64,000 nucleotides of DNA from Niveibacterium microcysteis (GTDB lineage Bacteria; Pseudomonadota; Gammaproteobacteria; Burkholderiales; Rhodocyclaceae): contig NZ_CP071060.1 in the NCBI RefSeq assembly GCF_017161445.1, positions 4,761,993-4,825,992 of the forward strand, given 5' to 3'. Below, one piece after another: positions 28,119 through 38,412 of the stretch. Numbering within the stretch: position 1 is the stretch's first letter; each line of letters starts with the position of its first letter. Position numbers and translations under genes: made by a program. A model generated the notes under the pieces. It did no database searches, was not told where the DNA came from, and saw nothing but the letters and a program-made list of their open reading frames with translations.

Positions 28119-28358
28119 TCACCCCCGGCAGTTCGCATCGCGACGCGCCTTCGCCTGCGCCACCGCGACAGGTTTCTCCGCACTCAGGCGCGCTTGCGCA
28201 GCGGGGCTGCGATGCCCGACCACCACGATGCGCGGCACCGGCGCATCGGCTTGAAGGGGCAAGGTGATCGGCGCTTTGCCCGGGCGCGGGCGTTGCTCCG
28301 CGGCATGCGCGGCGCCAGCCGCCAGCAGGGCGGCCAGCAGCAAGACTGTGGATTTCAT
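28119..28358 (-). CDS. small exported protein of unknown function
   Basis: The 79-residue precursor has a signal peptide (MKSTVLLLAALLAAGAAHAAEQ) and a short basic mature part with PRIVVVGHRSPAAQ and a late cysteine (DANCRG). GAGGAAGCC stands directly before the ATG. I do not recognise the family. The gene is divergent from an OmpR-type response regulator gene, with two CATGTCGG repeats in the 221-bp gap, so it is a good candidate target of that regulator. The linkage of each of the window's three regulators to a small exported protein is a recurring pattern. Confidence 0.7.
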   Translation of the reverse strand: MKSTVLLLAALLAAGAAHAAEQRPRPGKAPITLPLQADAPVPRIVVVGHRSPAAQARLSAEKPVAVAQAKARRDANCRG

Positions 28359-28460
28359 GGCTTCCTCGTTTCTGCCCGTACCGCCGGACGGGCTTCGGCC
28401 GCGCGGCGGGAGGACTCGGGGTAGAGCGGTACCGCGCAGGTCGGCATCTGAACCCGGCCA

Positions 28461-28479
28461 CATGTCGGCACCATGTCGG
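28461..28479. promoter_or_regulatory. direct repeat CATGTCGG, 11-bp period
   Basis: CATGTCGG occurs at 28461-28468 and again at 28472-28479, exactly 11 bases apart, in the gap between the exported-protein gene and the response regulator gene. OmpR-family regulators bind head-to-tail repeats with about one helical turn of spacing. That this is such a site is inference. Confidence 0.45.
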
Positions 28480-28579
28480 TGAGCGCGCGCCGTGTATCGT
28501 TCTGTGTCGCGCTCGCCGAGCGACAACTGGTGTTACCGCGCGGCTGTCGGAGCACCGCGCTTGGCGGTATAAACGCAGC

Positions 28580-29308
28580 ATGGAACAGATTCCCCACATC
28601 CTGATCGTCGACGACGATCGCGAGATCCGTGCCCTGCTCGCCGCCTATCTGGGCCGCAACGGTTGCCGTGTGAGCCTCGCTGGCGAAGGCCGCCAGATGC
28701 GCGAAGTGATGGAAGCCTCGCGCATCGACCTTGTCGTGCTGGACCTGATGATGCCCGGCGAGGACGGCCTCTCACTCTGCCGCACGCTGCGAGGCACCGG
28801 CGATCGCACGCCCGTGATCATGCTGACCGCGCGTGGCGAGCCGGTGGACCGCATCCTGGGCCTCGAAATGGGCGCGGACGACTATCTGCCCAAGCCCTTC
28901 GAGCCACGCGAACTGCTCGCGCGCATCCGCAGTGTGCTGCGCCGCGCGCAAGCCCTGCCGACCAACCTGAGCACCCCGGGCGCGCGCAACTTCCGCTTCG
29001 AGGGCTGGCACCTGGCGGTCGAGACGCGCCAGCTGACGTCCCCCGATGGTGTGCTGGTGCCGCTCTCCGGCGCCGAGTTCCGCCTGCTCAACGCCTTCCT
29101 GACTCACCCCGGCCGCGTACTCAATCGCGACCAACTGATGGATCTGACCAAGGGGCGCGACGCCGACCCCTTCGACCGTTCGATCGACCTTCAGGTCAGT
29201 CGGCTGCGTACGCGGCTTGGCGAAGATGCCCGCAGCCCGCGACTGATCAAGACGGTGCGCAGCGAGGGCTATGTTTTCGCAGTGCCGGTCGAAACCGAGG
29301 CCGCCTGA
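28580..29308 (+). CDS. OmpR-family response regulator
   Basis: The 242-residue protein has a receiver domain with acidic pocket IVDDDRE, the phospho-acceptor D55 in LVVLDLMMPGEDG and the Lys in YLPKPFEPRE. A winged-helix DNA-binding domain follows (LSGAEFRLLNAFLTHPG to VRSEGYVFAVP). The set resembles the OmpR subgroup, with the DADPFDRSIDLQVSRLR recognition region. The stop overlaps the start of the kinase gene by one base (TGATG). It probably controls the divergent exported-protein gene and itself. Confidence 0.93.
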   Translation: MEQIPHILIVDDDREIRALLAAYLGRNGCRVSLAGEGRQMREVMEASRIDLVVLDLMMPGEDGLSLCRTLRGTGDRTPVIMLTARGEPVDRILGLEMGADDYLPKPFEPRELLARIRSVLRRAQALPTNLSTPGARNFRFEGWHLAVETRQLTSPDGVLVPLSGAEFRLLNAFLTHPGRVLNRDQLMDLTKGRDADPFDRSIDLQVSRLRTRLGEDARSPRLIKTVRSEGYVFAVPVETEAA

Positions 29309-30636
29309 TGCAGCTTCGCCTGATTCCGAAGTCACTTGCGGTCCGCATCTTCTTCCTGATGGCGGGTGGCATCGTGGCGGCGACCTTCCTGTCGCGCTGG
29401 GTGATCGAGAAGCTCTACATCAACGAACTGGAGCAGCTCGGCCGCACCTCGGCGATCGAACGCATCAGCGATGTCGTGCGGGTGCTCGACGCAATACCGC
29501 GCGAAGCGCGCCCACAGGCGGCCGCCGGCATTTCCTTCGAGCGCCTGGCAGTCAGCTTTCCGGCACAGATCGGCAACGGCGCCGAGGTCGAGCCGGCGTT
29601 GAGCGACAAACTCGCGCGCGGGATTCGCCGCGCGCCGGGCAAGGTCAGCCTCGAGGCGCTGCCGCCGCCGCCCTGCACGCCCGACGTGATGCCGGACTGC
29701 AAGGATCTCGCCAAACGTTTCGCGGCCGAACTGGCGCTCGCGGACGGGCAACCGGTGCGGGTCGAATACACGACGCGCTGGATCAAGATCGGCGACGCGG
29801 ACTGGGTACCCTGGGTGATCGGCATCGCGATGCTGGTGGTGCTTGCGTGGCTGTCGGTACGCATCGCCACCCGGCCGCTGCGTGCCCTGGCCGAGCACGC
29901 CACCGGGCTCGGGCGCGACCTGCGGCGCAAGCCGCTGGACGAGAACGGCCCCACCGAAGTGCGCGACGCCGCACATGCCTTCAACACGATGCAGGCGCAG
30001 ATCCGCCGCCAGATCGATGAGCGCACGCAGATGCTGGCCGCGATCGCACACGACCTGAAGACACCGCTCACGCGCATGCGCTTGCGGCTGGAGTTGATCG
30101 ACGAGGACGCGCTGCGCAACAAGTTCAGCGAGGATCTGGGCGCCATGCAGTCGCTGATCGACGAAGGCCTCGACTTCGCTCGCAGTGTGGATGCACAGGA
30201 ACAGGCACAACGGATTGACCTTTCGGCCCTGCTCGACAGCTTGTGCGAAGACGCCCGCGACACCGGGCAAGCGGTGGCATTCAAGGGCGAGGCCGGCATC
30301 ATCATCCCCGCACGGGCCAACGCCCTGCGGCGGGTGTTCCTGAACCTGATGGACAACGCCGTGAAGTACGGCGGCGACGCCGAGGTCAGCGTCAGCCGCC
30401 AGGGCGGCGAGATCGCGGTGCGGGTGCGCGATCACGGCCCCGGCATTCCGCCCGACCAGCTGGAAAACGTGCTGAAACCTTACTTCCGGCTCGAAGGCTC
30501 GCGCTCACGCGAAACCGGCGGCACCGGTCTCGGACTCGCGATCGCCGCCAACCTCGTCAACGCCCAGGGCGGGCGCCTGAAGCTGCGCAACCATCCGGAT
30601 GGCGGACTCGAAGCGGAAGTGAAGATCGCGGGCTAA
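29308..30636 (+). CDS. membrane sensor histidine kinase, EnvZ-like
   Basis: The 442-residue kinase has a first membrane helix (VRIFFLMAGGIVAATFLS), a periplasmic part of about 130 residues with CTPDVMPDC (a possible disulfide), a second helix near residue 170 and a HAMP linker. The phospho-histidine motif is AAIAHDLKTPLTRMR, as in EnvZ-type kinases. ATPase boxes are NLMDNAVKYG, DHGPGIPP and GGTGLGLAIA. It pairs with the preceding OmpR-type regulator. Signal unknown. Its 3' end overlaps the convergent coiled-coil gene by four bases. Confidence 0.93.
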   Translation: MQLRLIPKSLAVRIFFLMAGGIVAATFLSRWVIEKLYINELEQLGRTSAIERISDVVRVLDAIPREARPQAAAGISFERLAVSFPAQIGNGAEVEPALSDKLARGIRRAPGKVSLEALPPPPCTPDVMPDCKDLAKRFAAELALADGQPVRVEYTTRWIKIGDADWVPWVIGIAMLVVLAWLSVRIATRPLRALAEHATGLGRDLRRKPLDENGPTEVRDAAHAFNTMQAQIRRQIDERTQMLAAIAHDLKTPLTRMRLRLELIDEDALRNKFSEDLGAMQSLIDEGLDFARSVDAQEQAQRIDLSALLDSLCEDARDTGQAVAFKGEAGIIIPARANALRRVFLNLMDNAVKYGGDAEVSVSRQGGEIAVRVRDHGPGIPPDQLENVLKPYFRLEGSRSRETGGTGLGLAIAANLVNAQGGRLKLRNHPDGGLEAEVKIAG

Positions 30637-31322
30637 GGCGTCGGGGCGGACTGCGGGCCGGCTTTCTCCGGTCTGGCTTGGCCCGACTCTTTAGCTGCGC
30701 GCTTGGCTTCGTACTCGCGGCGTTTTGCCTCGTAGTGTTCTTTGTCGCGCTTCGCCTGTGCTGCGCGTGCTGACGCCTCTTCCGCGTCCTGCTTTCGCCT
30801 GTTTGCCAGTTCAGCGTCGCGTTTCGCGCGGTTGGCCTGTTCCGCCTTGGCGCGTTCGGGCGCTTCCAAAAGGCGGCGATTGTGTTCGGCCTGCCGACGT
30901 GCGCTGTCTTGCTGCTGTACGGTGCGCGAAGTCTCGGATTCACGCGCTTGACGCCGCTGTTCCTCAGCCCGCGCTGGCCGCCCGGCTTCGCGCTCCGCTT
31001 CGCGTGCGGCAACTTCTCGCGCCTTAACCGCACGCTCGAGCCGGCTCGCGGCGATTTCCTTTTCCCGGACAGCCTTGCGGCGTTCGACCAAGGCTTCATG
31101 CAGCTGATCTCGGCAGCGATTGACGAGGATCTTCTTTGCGCACTCGGCCTCGCCGCTAAGGCGATCACGCTCGATGGTCGCGAACTCGGCCGCGGCCTCG
31201 GCGCGCAATTTTTCGGCCTGCTGGCGATCGGCCTTGTCGCGTGCCGAGCCCTCGTCTTCGGCCAAGGCCGGCGTGGCAAACAGGCATAGGGCGAGCAGAA
31301 GGGGCGTGACGGAACGCGACAT
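30633..31322 (-). CDS. exported Arg/Glu/Ala-rich coiled-coil protein
   Basis: The 229-residue precursor starts with a signal peptide ending at TPALAEDEG. The rest is highly charged and helical, with heptad-like runs of Ala, Arg, Glu and Lys and only two cysteines (EAECAKKILVNRC), which may pair. A Pro-rich tail ends it. Proteins of this style occur in Betaproteobacteria and are annotated as hypothetical. It may be a periplasmic structural or lysozyme-inhibitor-like protein, but no motif shows this. The run of charged repeats makes homology guesses unsafe. Confidence 0.7.
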   Translation of the reverse strand: MSRSVTPLLLALCLFATPALAEDEGSARDKADRQQAEKLRAEAAAEFATIERDRLSGEAECAKKILVNRCRDQLHEALVERRKAVREKEIAASRLERAVKAREVAAREAEREAGRPARAEEQRRQARESETSRTVQQQDSARRQAEHNRRLLEAPERAKAEQANRAKRDAELANRRKQDAEEASARAAQAKRDKEHYEAKRREYEAKRAAKESGQARPEKAGPQSAPTP

Positions 31323-31414
31323 GCGAAGAGACGGAATCGGGGAGGCAGAACGATAGCCGATTTTGCAGCGCAGCGCGCCGTTACAATTGTGGGTTTTCGC
31401 TGCCCGGCCTTCCC

Positions 31415-33328
<1,914 letters not shown>

Positions 33329-33361
33329 GCGGCACGCTCGCGGCGGTCGCCGGATGCTTCG

Positions 33362-33796
33362 TCAGCGGCCGGCCAGGCAGCCCTGCAGATCCGGCAGCGG
33401 CGTGCGTTCGGCGCTCGCCACGCCCTCGTAGTTGATGCCGTTACGACGCACGATCACCGACTTCGCGTCGGGCTTGATCGGAAACCAGTATTCGGTGCGG
33501 CCGCCGACCACCGGCACCACCTTCACACTGGCACCGTCCATCAACGCGAGCACGGTCGGGTGGTTGAAGTTCAACGCCTCGCCAACCGGTTTGAGGCGTT
33601 CATCGCGCATCTGGCGAACCAAGGGCTGAAGCCGGTTGTTGATGCAGTTCTGTTGCGCTTCGTTGGCCGAATCCGGGCCGTAGAGCGACATCGTGATGCC
33701 ACCGTTCTGCCACACCGTATTGGGTGTGGCGGATTGTGCGATCGGGCTGGTGAGCGCTGCGGTCAGCGCGAGCAAGGTCAATCTGGCTGCATGCAT
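33362..33796 (-). CDS. exported protein of unknown function
   Basis: Starting at the ATG with GGAA about nine bases upstream, the 144-residue precursor has a signal peptide (MHAARLTLLALTAALTSPIAQSA). The mature part contains PNTVWQNGGITMSLYGPDSANE, a cysteine in QQNCINNRLQ and another in DLQGCLAGR, so a disulfide is likely. I do not recognise the family. An ATG six codons upstream (33814) is possible. It is convergent with the ABC-F gene, 33 bp away. Confidence 0.65.
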   Translation of the reverse strand: MHAARLTLLALTAALTSPIAQSATPNTVWQNGGITMSLYGPDSANEAQQNCINNRLQPLVRQMRDERLKPVGEALNFNHPTVLALMDGASVKVVPVVGGRTEYWFPIKPDAKSVIVRRNGINYEGVASAERTPLPDLQGCLAGR

Positions 33797-34182
33797 GTGT
33801 GCGATTCCGTTCATCGGGCGGGCCACGCATACGCCTGCGCGCCGCCTGAGGCAGAGTCTACCCGATGCCCACGTCATCGGCGGCGACCGGTCCATGCAGG
33901 GCGGTTCAGTCGGGCGGATGCCGGCAAGTTGCGATGGCTCCCGTTACGGGCACGAATCCGGGCGATAATGGCGCCCGCAGCAACGATCGCTCAGAGGCCG
34001 TTCGCTGATCGTCGGGCCCCGCGCCCCGCCGGTCACCGGCCCTCCTCAGTTCGGTTCCCGCTCGGACACCGATTGCCCTCTGGCGCGGCCTACCCGGCCC
34101 GCCGATGCGCCATCCCGCACCACCCGCCCGGCACACCCACCGGTGTGCCCGGGCTTTGCCGCGTCAACGCGAAGGATCTGCC
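33797..34182. other. 386-bp intergenic leader region with hairpin upstream of yggL
   Basis: No gene is visible between the divergent exported-protein gene and yggL. A perfect 8-bp hairpin GGCACACC-cacc-GGTGTGCC lies at 34130-34149, some 33 bases before the yggL start, with no T-run worth the name. It may be a leader structure. The rest is GC-rich and featureless. Confidence 0.4.
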
Positions 34183-34542
34183 ATGCCCCACGCCAATACC
34201 CGAACCCGCATCCGTGGAATGAACCGCCGCCAACGCAAGAAAATCCGCGTCGGCGAATTCCAGGAATTCGTCTTCGCGTTCCGGCTGGCGACGCATGCGC
34301 CGCTGTCCGCCAGCGAGTTCGCCCATTTCTCCGAGGCCTTCGGCCGCTTTGTCGGCGACACCGGCCCGATCGTCGGCGGTATGGCGCGCCTTGAGGAAGA
34401 TGGCGCAATCTTTGGCAGCGTCGCCTCTCGCGACCGCGGCTCGCCGAGCGAAGCCAACCGCGCAGCGGTGGAGGGTTGGTTCAGCGCGCGCGCTGAAGTG
34501 GCCACCATCGAAGTCGGCCCGATGTTCGACGCCTGGCGCTGA
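34183..34542 (+). CDS. yggL: YggL-family 50S ribosome-associated protein
   Basis: The 119-residue protein matches the YggL/DUF469 family: RRQRKKIRVGEFQEFVFAFR near the start is the family signature, and the C-terminal half has ANRAAVEGWFSAR. E. coli YggL was shown to bind the large ribosomal subunit; its role is not fully known. GAAGGATC before the ATG supports the start. The gene is followed by a two-component-type operator and an Asr-like gene on the same strand, but their promoter is separate. Confidence 0.85.
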   Translation: MPHANTRTRIRGMNRRQRKKIRVGEFQEFVFAFRLATHAPLSASEFAHFSEAFGRFVGDTGPIVGGMARLEEDGAIFGSVASRDRGSPSEANRAAVEGWFSARAEVATIEVGPMFDAWR

Positions 34543-34564
34543 GTCGTACCGAGAACGCCCGGCT

Positions 34565-34620
34565 CTTAAGCCGGGCTTAACTCAGCCTAATCAGGTCTTA
34601 AGCCGGCGGTTTGCAGAATG
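34565..34620 (+). promoter_or_regulatory. PmrA/QseB-type box and promoter of the distal Asr-like gene
   Basis: CTTAAG (34565-34570), five bases, CTTAAC (34576-34581) form the tandem hexamer pair known for PmrA/BasR and QseB regulators. A further CTTAAG lies at 34597-34602. Fifteen bases after the start of that last half-site comes TGCAGAAT, a likely extended minus-10. The same arrangement with the same distance recurs at 48932-48986, next to a QseB/PmrA-like regulator. Confidence 0.75.
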
Positions 34621-34675
34621 CAGTCGTGCACTCGATGACGAGTCGCCGAACCAAGCCAACAACCGGAGAATGACC

Positions 34676-34966
34676 ATGAAGAAGCTGATCCTTGCAGTGT
34701 CCGCCCTGACCTTCGCTGCCGGCGTGTTTGCTGCCGATGCGGCGCCCGCCGCGAAGACCGCGCCGACTGCAACACCGGTGGTGAAGACCGCCGAACCGGC
34801 GAAGACGACGAAGACCGAAGCAGCCGCGCCCGCCAAGCAAAGTGAAGCGACCGCCGCGACCACCCCGGCCAAGACGACCGCGCCGACGAAGAAGGCCAAG
34901 ACGCACAAGGTGAAGGCCACCAAGGCACCTGCAACGCCGGCCAGCACCGACACGCCGAAGAAGTAG
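34676..34966 (+). CDS. Asr-like exported Ala/Thr/Lys-rich protein
   Basis: The 96-residue precursor begins with signal peptide MKKLILAVSALTFAAGVFAAD, nearly the same as those of two other genes in the window. The mature part is a low-complexity, basic, disordered-looking chain of Ala, Thr, Lys and Pro (for example APTKKAKTHKVKATKAP). Composition and layout resemble the periplasmic acid-shock protein Asr of enterics, which shields against acid; that role here is inference. Spacing from GGAG favours this ATG over one two codons earlier. A PmrA-type box precedes it and a strong terminator follows. Confidence 0.75.
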   Translation: MKKLILAVSALTFAAGVFAADAAPAAKTAPTATPVVKTAEPAKTTKTEAAAPAKQSEATAATTPAKTTAPTKKAKTHKVKATKAPATPASTDTPKK

Positions 34967-34987
34967 TCACCTGAACAAGCTGCCAGG

Positions 34988-35026
34988 ACGAGCCGGACTC
35001 AATAGCGAGTCCGGCTCGTTTCTATT
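34988..35026 (+). terminator. Rho-independent terminator after the Asr-like gene
   Basis: A perfect 13-bp stem (ACGAGCCGGACTC with GAGTCCGGCTCGT) closes over a six-base loop and is followed by TTCTATTT. It ends the monocistronic Asr-like unit and insulates mntH. Confidence 0.85.
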
Positions 35027-35132
35027 TGTATCGATAGCACTGATCAATCGCCACAACAGCAAGATGCAATTCGACCGGGCCTCGGGCGGCACGCGACACT
35101 GTCGCCTAGACCAAAGCGTCCGGAGCCATTGC

Positions 35133-36401
35133 ATGACCCAGCTGATTCTTGCCATATCGGGCAGCCGCCAAGCGAACTTGCCGCCCGCGACGCTGCGCCG
35201 CATGGTCGGCCCCGGGCTGATGGTCGCGGTTGGCTACATGGATCCGGGCAATTGGGCGACCGACATCGCCGGCGGTGCGGGCTTCGGCTATCGGCTACTC
35301 GCCGTCGTGGTATTCGCCAGCGTGCTCGCGATGGGCTTTCAGGTGCTCGTGGCGCGGCTTGCGCTGGCCACCGGTGAAGACCTTGCAAGCCTCACACGCC
35401 GGCATTTGCCCACGCCACTCGCCAAAGTGGCCTGGCTTGCCGGAGAAGCCGCGATTCTCGCAACCGCGCTGGCGGAACTGGTGGGTGGCGGCATCGCACT
35501 CAAGCTGTTGCTGGGCTTGCCCTTGCCGCTGGGGGTGGTGCTCACCGCGATCGGCACGATCAGCGTGCTGGCGGTGTCACGCCTGCGCAGTGGCGCACAT
35601 GAGCAGCTCGTCAGCGCGCTGGTGGCCGTCGTCGCGCTGGCCTTCCTGCTGCTGCTGGTGGAGATCGGGCCGGACTGGGGCGCGGCGGCGCAGGGTGTGG
35701 CGCAGACCGGTACTGCATTGGCCGACCCCAAGGGTCTGATGATCGCGCTCGGCATCGTCGGGGCGACGCTGATGCCGCACAACCTCTACCTCCACGGCAG
35801 CGAGATCGCGCGCCGTGCGCAGGGCCTCGACGACGCAGCGCGAATCGACGCACTGCGCGTGACACGCAACGACACGCTGGTTTCGCTGACGCTGGCCATG
35901 GCGATCAACGGCGCCATCATGATCGTGGCGGCCGCGTCGTTCGCCGGCGGTGCCAACGTCAGCAGCCTCGATGGGGCCTACAGCGCGATGCGCGACCAGC
36001 TCGGCCCGCTCGCTGCGATCGCCTTCGGCGTGGCGCTCTACGCGGCGGGGCAGAGTTCGGCGATCACCGGTGTGATGGCGGGCAGCGCGCTGACGCGGGG
36101 CTTCCGCGGCGACGCCGGCTCTGAGCGCCTTCGCGGCATCATGACGCGCCTGGCAGCCGTGAGCATCGCACTCGCCTTCATGGCCCGGCGCGGCGTGGGC
36201 GACCCCGACGGCCTCCTGGTGCTGAGCCAGGTCGTACTCGGGCTTGCCCTGCCCTTCGCGCTGGTGCCGCTCACCTGGCTGGCGTGCCGCGGCACGCTGA
36301 TGGGGCGCTTGGCGCTCAGCGGCTTCGCGAAGGCAGCCCTGATCGCGGCGACCACGCTGATCGTGCTGCTCGACCTCAACCTCGTTGCCGCCTGCTTCTG
36401 A
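35133..36401 (+). CDS. mntH: NRAMP-type Mn(II)/Fe(II) transporter
   Basis: The 422-residue protein has about eleven membrane helices and the two signature motifs of NRAMP carriers: MDPGNWATD in helix one, where Asp and Asn bind the metal, and LMPHNLYLHG in helix six. It imports Mn(II), perhaps Fe(II), with protons. CGGAG about eight bases before the ATG supports the start over a longer frame. No MntR-type palindrome was found upstream. It is followed at 86 bp by the GH5 gene. Confidence 0.92.
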   Translation: MTQLILAISGSRQANLPPATLRRMVGPGLMVAVGYMDPGNWATDIAGGAGFGYRLLAVVVFASVLAMGFQVLVARLALATGEDLASLTRRHLPTPLAKVAWLAGEAAILATALAELVGGGIALKLLLGLPLPLGVVLTAIGTISVLAVSRLRSGAHEQLVSALVAVVALAFLLLLVEIGPDWGAAAQGVAQTGTALADPKGLMIALGIVGATLMPHNLYLHGSEIARRAQGLDDAARIDALRVTRNDTLVSLTLAMAINGAIMIVAAASFAGGANVSSLDGAYSAMRDQLGPLAAIAFGVALYAAGQSSAITGVMAGSALTRGFRGDAGSERLRGIMTRLAAVSIALAFMARRGVGDPDGLLVLSQVVLGLALPFALVPLTWLACRGTLMGRLALSGFAKAALIAATTLIVLLDLNLVAACF

Positions 36402-36487
36402 GCTGGGTCAGCAAAGCCGCAGCGGGCCGCTATGCATCGCCGTGGCGGGGCGGGAAGATGGGCGCCTCGTGAGCCGAGACCCCACCG

Positions 36488-37633
36488 ATGCCCCGCCTCT
36501 TCGCTGCCCTTCTGCTGCTTGCCTTGTCAGCGTGCGCCAGCACACCGGACTACCCGCCGCCTGCTGCGCCCTCGCGCAAACATGCCCTACCCGAAACGAC
36601 GGGGCCGCACCGCTTCCTGCACGCGGCCGGCACGCAATGGGTAGATGAAGCAGGCGGCCCGGTGCGGCTGCGCGGCGTGGCCTTCGGCAACGAGGTGTAC
36701 TCGAAGAACCCGCTTCCGACGACCCACCACGGCGAGGCCGACTACGCGCGGCTGCGCGACATGGGCATGAACCTGGTGCGCTTCTACCTTTACTACGGCA
36801 CGCTGGAAGACGACACCGCGCCGTTCCGATACAAGCAAAGCGGCTGGGACTGGCTGGATCGCAACGTGGCCTGGGCGCGCGCGCACGGCATCTACCTGAT
36901 CCTGAATCTCCACGTGCCGCAGGGCGGCTTCCAGTCGCTCGGCGAAGGCGGCGCGCTGTGGTCGCAGCCGGCCAACCAGGACCGCTTCGTTGCGCTGTGG
37001 CGGGCGATCGCCGCGCGCTATGCCGACGAACCGGTCATCGCCGGCTATGACTTGCTCAACGAACCCGTCGTGCCGCGCGGCAAGCAGCAATGGCAGCAAC
37101 TCGCGCAGCGCACCGCCAACGCGATCCGCGAAGTCGATCGCCGCCACAGCGTGATCGTCGAGCGCGTGAATGCCGTCGCCGGCAAGTGGGACAACGATGC
37201 CGAGATGAACTTCGTCACCATCAGCGACCCCAACGTCGTCTACACCTTCCACTTCTACGAACCCTTCGCCTTCACCCACACCCATGCGCCCTGGGCCGGC
37301 ATGGCCCGTGTGGAGGGCGGGCAGTGGGGGCCGCAACGACACGCGGAGATCACCAGCGGCTTCAAGCGCTACCTCGACTGGGGCGCGCGCAAGGGTGTGC
37401 CGCTCTATCTCGGCGAGTTCGGGCTGATCCGTGCTGCCTTTGAAGCCAATCGCAACGGCCTGGGCTGGGCGGCGGACATGATCGACCTTGCCGAGGCCGC
37501 GAACCTGCCCTGGACCTGGCACAGCTACCACGAGGACCACTTTGCGCTGTACTACGGCTATGGCACGCCGATCAATCCGGATAAGGCCAACCAGGCTCTG
37601 ATCGATTTGTTGCGGGACAAGCTGGCCCGCTGA
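36488..37633 (+). CDS. lipoprotein glycoside hydrolase family 5
   Basis: The 381-residue protein carries a lipoprotein signal peptide with lipobox LSAC (Cys16). The TIM-barrel features of GH5 are clear: the acid/base E192 in YDLLNEPVV, the nucleophile E310 in LYLGEFGL, the tyrosine region TFHFYEPF and RGVAFGNEV near the start. It should cut beta-1,4- or beta-1,3-glucans at the cell envelope. The next genes encode a DUF3047 protein and a PLD-family lipoprotein, all on one strand with small gaps, so an envelope-related operon is possible. Confidence 0.88.
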   Translation: MPRLFAALLLLALSACASTPDYPPPAAPSRKHALPETTGPHRFLHAAGTQWVDEAGGPVRLRGVAFGNEVYSKNPLPTTHHGEADYARLRDMGMNLVRFYLYYGTLEDDTAPFRYKQSGWDWLDRNVAWARAHGIYLILNLHVPQGGFQSLGEGGALWSQPANQDRFVALWRAIAARYADEPVIAGYDLLNEPVVPRGKQQWQQLAQRTANAIREVDRRHSVIVERVNAVAGKWDNDAEMNFVTISDPNVVYTFHFYEPFAFTHTHAPWAGMARVEGGQWGPQRHAEITSGFKRYLDWGARKGVPLYLGEFGLIRAAFEANRNGLGWAADMIDLAEAANLPWTWHSYHEDHFALYYGYGTPINPDKANQALIDLLRDKLAR

Positions 37634-37698
37634 GCGGGATGCATGGGCGAGCGATCCGGTGCAAGATGCCGGCGTTCCGCCAACGATCGGAGTTCCGC

Positions 37699-38412
37699 AT
37701 GCCCGCTGCCCTTCGCAAGTCGCTGCTTGTCCTGATCCTTGGATGCTTCGCGGGCGCCGCGCTCGCCGACGCACCCTGCGCCCCGCGCAAGCTGGGCTTC
37801 GACCAGCCCGGCTGGGCACACCGGCCGCTGTCGAAGACCAAACGCGACACCAAGTACAGCGTGGCGGACGACGGCGGCACCAAGGTGCTGCATGCCGATG
37901 CCGATGGTTCGGCCTCGTACTTCGTCAACGCCTTCGCGCGCCCGGTCGCCGCGCCACCGGTGCTTCGATGGCGCTGGCAGACGGACGCCGCGGTACCCGG
38001 CGCCGACAACCGTGACAAGAAGAAGGAAGACGCCCCGCTGCGTGTGATCGTGGCGTTCGACGGCGACGTCAGCACACTGCCCGAGGAGGAGCAGAAGCGC
38101 TTCAAGCGTGCCAAAACCCTGCTTGGCAAGAGCGTGCCCTACGCGGTGCTGATGTACACCTGGAGCGACAAGATCGCGAATGACACGGTGGTGCCCTCGG
38201 CACACAGCAGCCAGGTCAAGATGATCGCGATCGCACCGGGCACGCTGGGCCAATGGCAAACCCTGTCGCGCGATGTGGCGGCCGACTACCACCGCGCCTG
38301 GGGCAGCGAACCGGGGCCGGTGCTCGGCGTGGCCGTGATGAGCGACACCGACAACACCGGCGCCAAGGCGGCCGGCGACTACGCGGACCTCGCCTTCGAA
38401 TGCGGCCGCTGA
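37699..38412 (+). CDS. exported DUF3047 protein
   Basis: The 237-residue precursor has a signal peptide (RKSLLVLILGCFAGAALAD). The mature part fits DUF3047: VLRWRWQTDAAVPGADNRDKKKEDAPLRV, split here for brevity, then VIVAFDGD, YAVLMYTWSD and a late VAVMSDTDNTG. The family is found in many Proteobacteria and resembles beta-sandwich carbohydrate-binding proteins; function unknown. GGAG six bases upstream supports the ATG. It overlaps the start of the PLD gene by 13 bases. Confidence 0.85.
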   Translation: MPAALRKSLLVLILGCFAGAALADAPCAPRKLGFDQPGWAHRPLSKTKRDTKYSVADDGGTKVLHADADGSASYFVNAFARPVAAPPVLRWRWQTDAAVPGADNRDKKKEDAPLRVIVAFDGDVSTLPEEEQKRFKRAKTLLGKSVPYAVLMYTWSDKIANDTVVPSAHSSQVKMIAIAPGTLGQWQTLSRDVAADYHRAWGSEPGPVLGVAVMSDTDNTGAKAAGDYADLAFECGR

